Assembly (NCBI GenBank): GCA_031216915.1
Contig: CM062297.1
Span: 529,254,971-529,318,970 of the forward strand
Origin: Pictodentalium vernedei
Lineage: Eukaryota > Mollusca > Scaphopoda > Dentaliida > Dentaliidae
DNA: 64,000 nt
Direction: 5' to 3'
Part shown: positions 62,330 through 64,000 of the stretch, piece after piece
How the letters are laid out: every line of letters starts with the position of its first letter
Numbering within the stretch: the stretch's first letter is position 1
Notes under the pieces: model-generated
What the model was told of the DNA's origin: nothing
Seen by the model: the letters and a program-made list of their open reading frames with translations, nothing else
The model's database searches: none
Made by a program: the position numbers and the translations under genes

Positions 62330-64000
62330 ATGAAAGCTTTTTGCTCAAAATGCAAGGCGAGGAAGACTTCCTCTGATTTACATGCTTGTTGCCCTGCTTG
62401 CAGTCGATGTACTCCCACTAATTCTTGCTTAACATGTGTCGGATGGGATGACAAACGTTGGAGATGGGTGTCACGGTACATTGTTAGCGGGGAGAGGTCA
62501 ATGCCGGTCCTCTCGCCACAAAGTCAATCTAGTTTCTCAGTTTCTATTTCAGAGGAACAAGATCACGGTGATGTTTACGTGGCACCTAGAGATAGTGTGC
62601 TGCCGTCATTGCATTCAGATGATCAAGCAGAGCTAGCGGCAAAGGTGCTCATGAATATTAGACAGGGCAAAAAAACCACTAGCCGGTGGTTTCAGTCCCT
62701 TGTCGCCAGCTAGCTCGACCGGTGAAGCGGTTACTCCATCTGTGGGTACCGTGACACTGGGTGTGTCCGTTGCGGTCAAGAGGAGTGGATTGGGTAGAGC
62801 GAGCACCTTAAAATATAAACAGGCTTCCCCAGCGACGACAGAACAGAGGAAGAAGCCGGCAAGTTCATTGGGAAGCTCTGCGAGGTCTGAAAGGACCGCA
62901 AGTGAGAGAGCCCCCCCCCCCCCCCTCCCTCTTTCCCAACAACATCTGAGGCCAGATGTGGTGATTAGAAACTTGCGTCAGTCGGAGCATATGTCCACGC
63001 CTCCCGTTTGGGACGCTCCGTACAGTTATGGCTTCTACATCTGCATCTTCAAAGCACACACGACCGCACCTTAGCTACACGACTTCAGATATCCAGCTTG
63101 CATCGCCGAGAAGGGACCACTTATTGTCAAAGAAGTCGGACAATCCGGTAGCTAAGGAGATGAGACCTCATTTATCAGGACGTCTGGAGAAAAGAGCCGT
63201 CTCGGACACACTGTCCCAGGAGCAGTCGGCGGCCAAGAAACAGAAGACTGCTGCTCCTCAGGCCTCCGTAATGGACTTGCTGTCGCAGGTTGCGCAGCTC
63301 ATCGCAGCATCCCAGCAAGTGCAGGAGCAGCCTACGGCAGTCTCAAAGCCTGAGCTGTCAGATGGTGCTGGGTCGGTCCAGTCATCTGCACGTTCAGATG
63401 CCACTGACCGTGAATCTCATCTGATTCAGTCGGATGGTGAAAGGGATACTGAGGAGGATTACCCTTCCCTTTCGGAACAGCACATGGTTGCGATGGATTT
63501 AATTCATCAATACTACCCTGAGTTCTTTCCAGCGAATCAGAATGCTACGACTACTAGGAAGAAACCGCTGGCGTTGTTGGACGTGGACTTTATCCGGACA
63601 AAGGAGGAGGTCCTATCTTTTCTGGTTCAGTCTAGGCAGGTGTCGCAGGCCTTCGGCCATTTAGATAACGCCATATTCAAACTTTCCAGTGGGAAGAAGA
63701 AAGGCGGTTTCTTGTCATTATCTTCCGTAAATATACCGTTTGTTGGACCACGTTCATTTAAAACGGTCGGGGAAGATGTACAGAGAGTTTCTCTGCGTTT
63801 GGATGAGCAGGCTGAGGATCTAGACATATCCTTGCCTTCGTCATTGAGTATTCGCTCGGACACAATTGAGACGGCAATTTCTTCAAACAGAGCGAATTTA
63901 GACGCTATGTCTTACGCAGATCACCTTTCAAGAGCTGTGGCGCAACATCTCAACGGAAAGGAATTTGAGGACGTTCGTACCTCTTTAAGAGTTCTTTCCA
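62330..64000 (+). pseudogene. DIRS Gag-like ORF of A5, frameshifted, cut by window end
   Basis: The ATG at 62330 starts a Cys/His cluster (MKAFCSKCKARK..., CPACSRC, CLTC) like the intact Gag. A frameshift near 62665-62700 and a second break near 63060-63075 interrupt it. From about 63076 to the window end one frame appears open and carries the central domain: a divergent HLDNAIFKLSS in place of FELLNDAIF, and MSYADHLSRAV. A C-run at 62911-62924 marks a possible slippage site. Confidence 0.8.

Larger units (their letters stand above)
54433..64000 (+). mobile_element. DIRS-like retrotransposon, family A copy A5, split by A4, runs off the window
   Basis: The left terminal repeat and first part of the leader (54433-54804) are separated from the rest of the leader and Gag (61607-64000) by copy A4. 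Joined at 54804/61607, the leader aligns continuously with the leader of A4 itself (55160-55200). Its Gag is clearly more diverged from A1 to A4 than those are from each other, so A5 is an older or different subfamily. RT and recombinase lie beyond the window. Confidence 0.86.

Noticed and set aside
44373..64000. Further FBF1 exons downstream
   Set aside because: No stretch with acceptor, coiled-coil coding potential and the required phase was found outside mobile elements.

Overview
The window looks like animal nuclear DNA, most likely from a mollusc and probably a bivalve. It is not bacterial or viral: there are no operons, and the only cellular gene is split into short exons by kilobase-scale introns. 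The bivalve call rests on hairpin-capped intron repeats that begin AGCTCACCTG and end CTCTTGTTT, a type I remember as abundant in bivalve genomes; this is inference.

Host gene. Four short exons on the + strand (13683-13730, 26646-26804, 30566-30673, 44233-44372) have matching splice phases. They join into one coiled-coil stretch that I recognise as the C-terminal region of FBF1 (Fas-binding factor 1/Albatross, a ciliary transition-fibre protein). Its introns hold nearly all the repeats. The first and last coding exons are not visible here.

Mobile elements. At least six copies of DIRS-type (tyrosine-recombinase) retrotransposons lie in one orientation (+). Family A: A1 (1-6580, 5' end outside the window), A2 (14853-24610), A3 (45052-52171, apparently intact), A4 (54805-61606) and A5 (54433-54804 plus 61607-64000, split by A4 and running off the window). 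Family B: B1 (7706-11757), decayed. A3 has inverted terminal repeats, an internal complementary region, a Gag-like ORF, an RT/RNase H/methylase-like ORF and a tyrosine recombinase ORF with all expected catalytic residues. For A3 and A4 the pre-insertion site can be read from paralogous repeats, and both show insertion with no target duplication or loss.

Other repeats. Hairpin-capped elements with internal tandem units occupy 4561-6275 (inside A1), 11780-12680, 21471-24149 (inside A2), 32715-34400, 37869-41980 and 44580-53354 (interrupted by A3). A 1.7 kb element with 40-bp terminal inverted repeats sits inside the fourth of these. There are also two copies of a SINE (one with a 5S-rRNA-like head and target duplications), several near-perfect foldbacks and several local tandem arrays.

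Reading the layers together: A3 landed in a tandem-repeat element, A4 landed in A5, and hairpin-capped elements landed in A1 and A2. The window is therefore a readable stack of nested insertions in and around one host gene, with one candidate autonomous DIRS element (A3) as the highlight.
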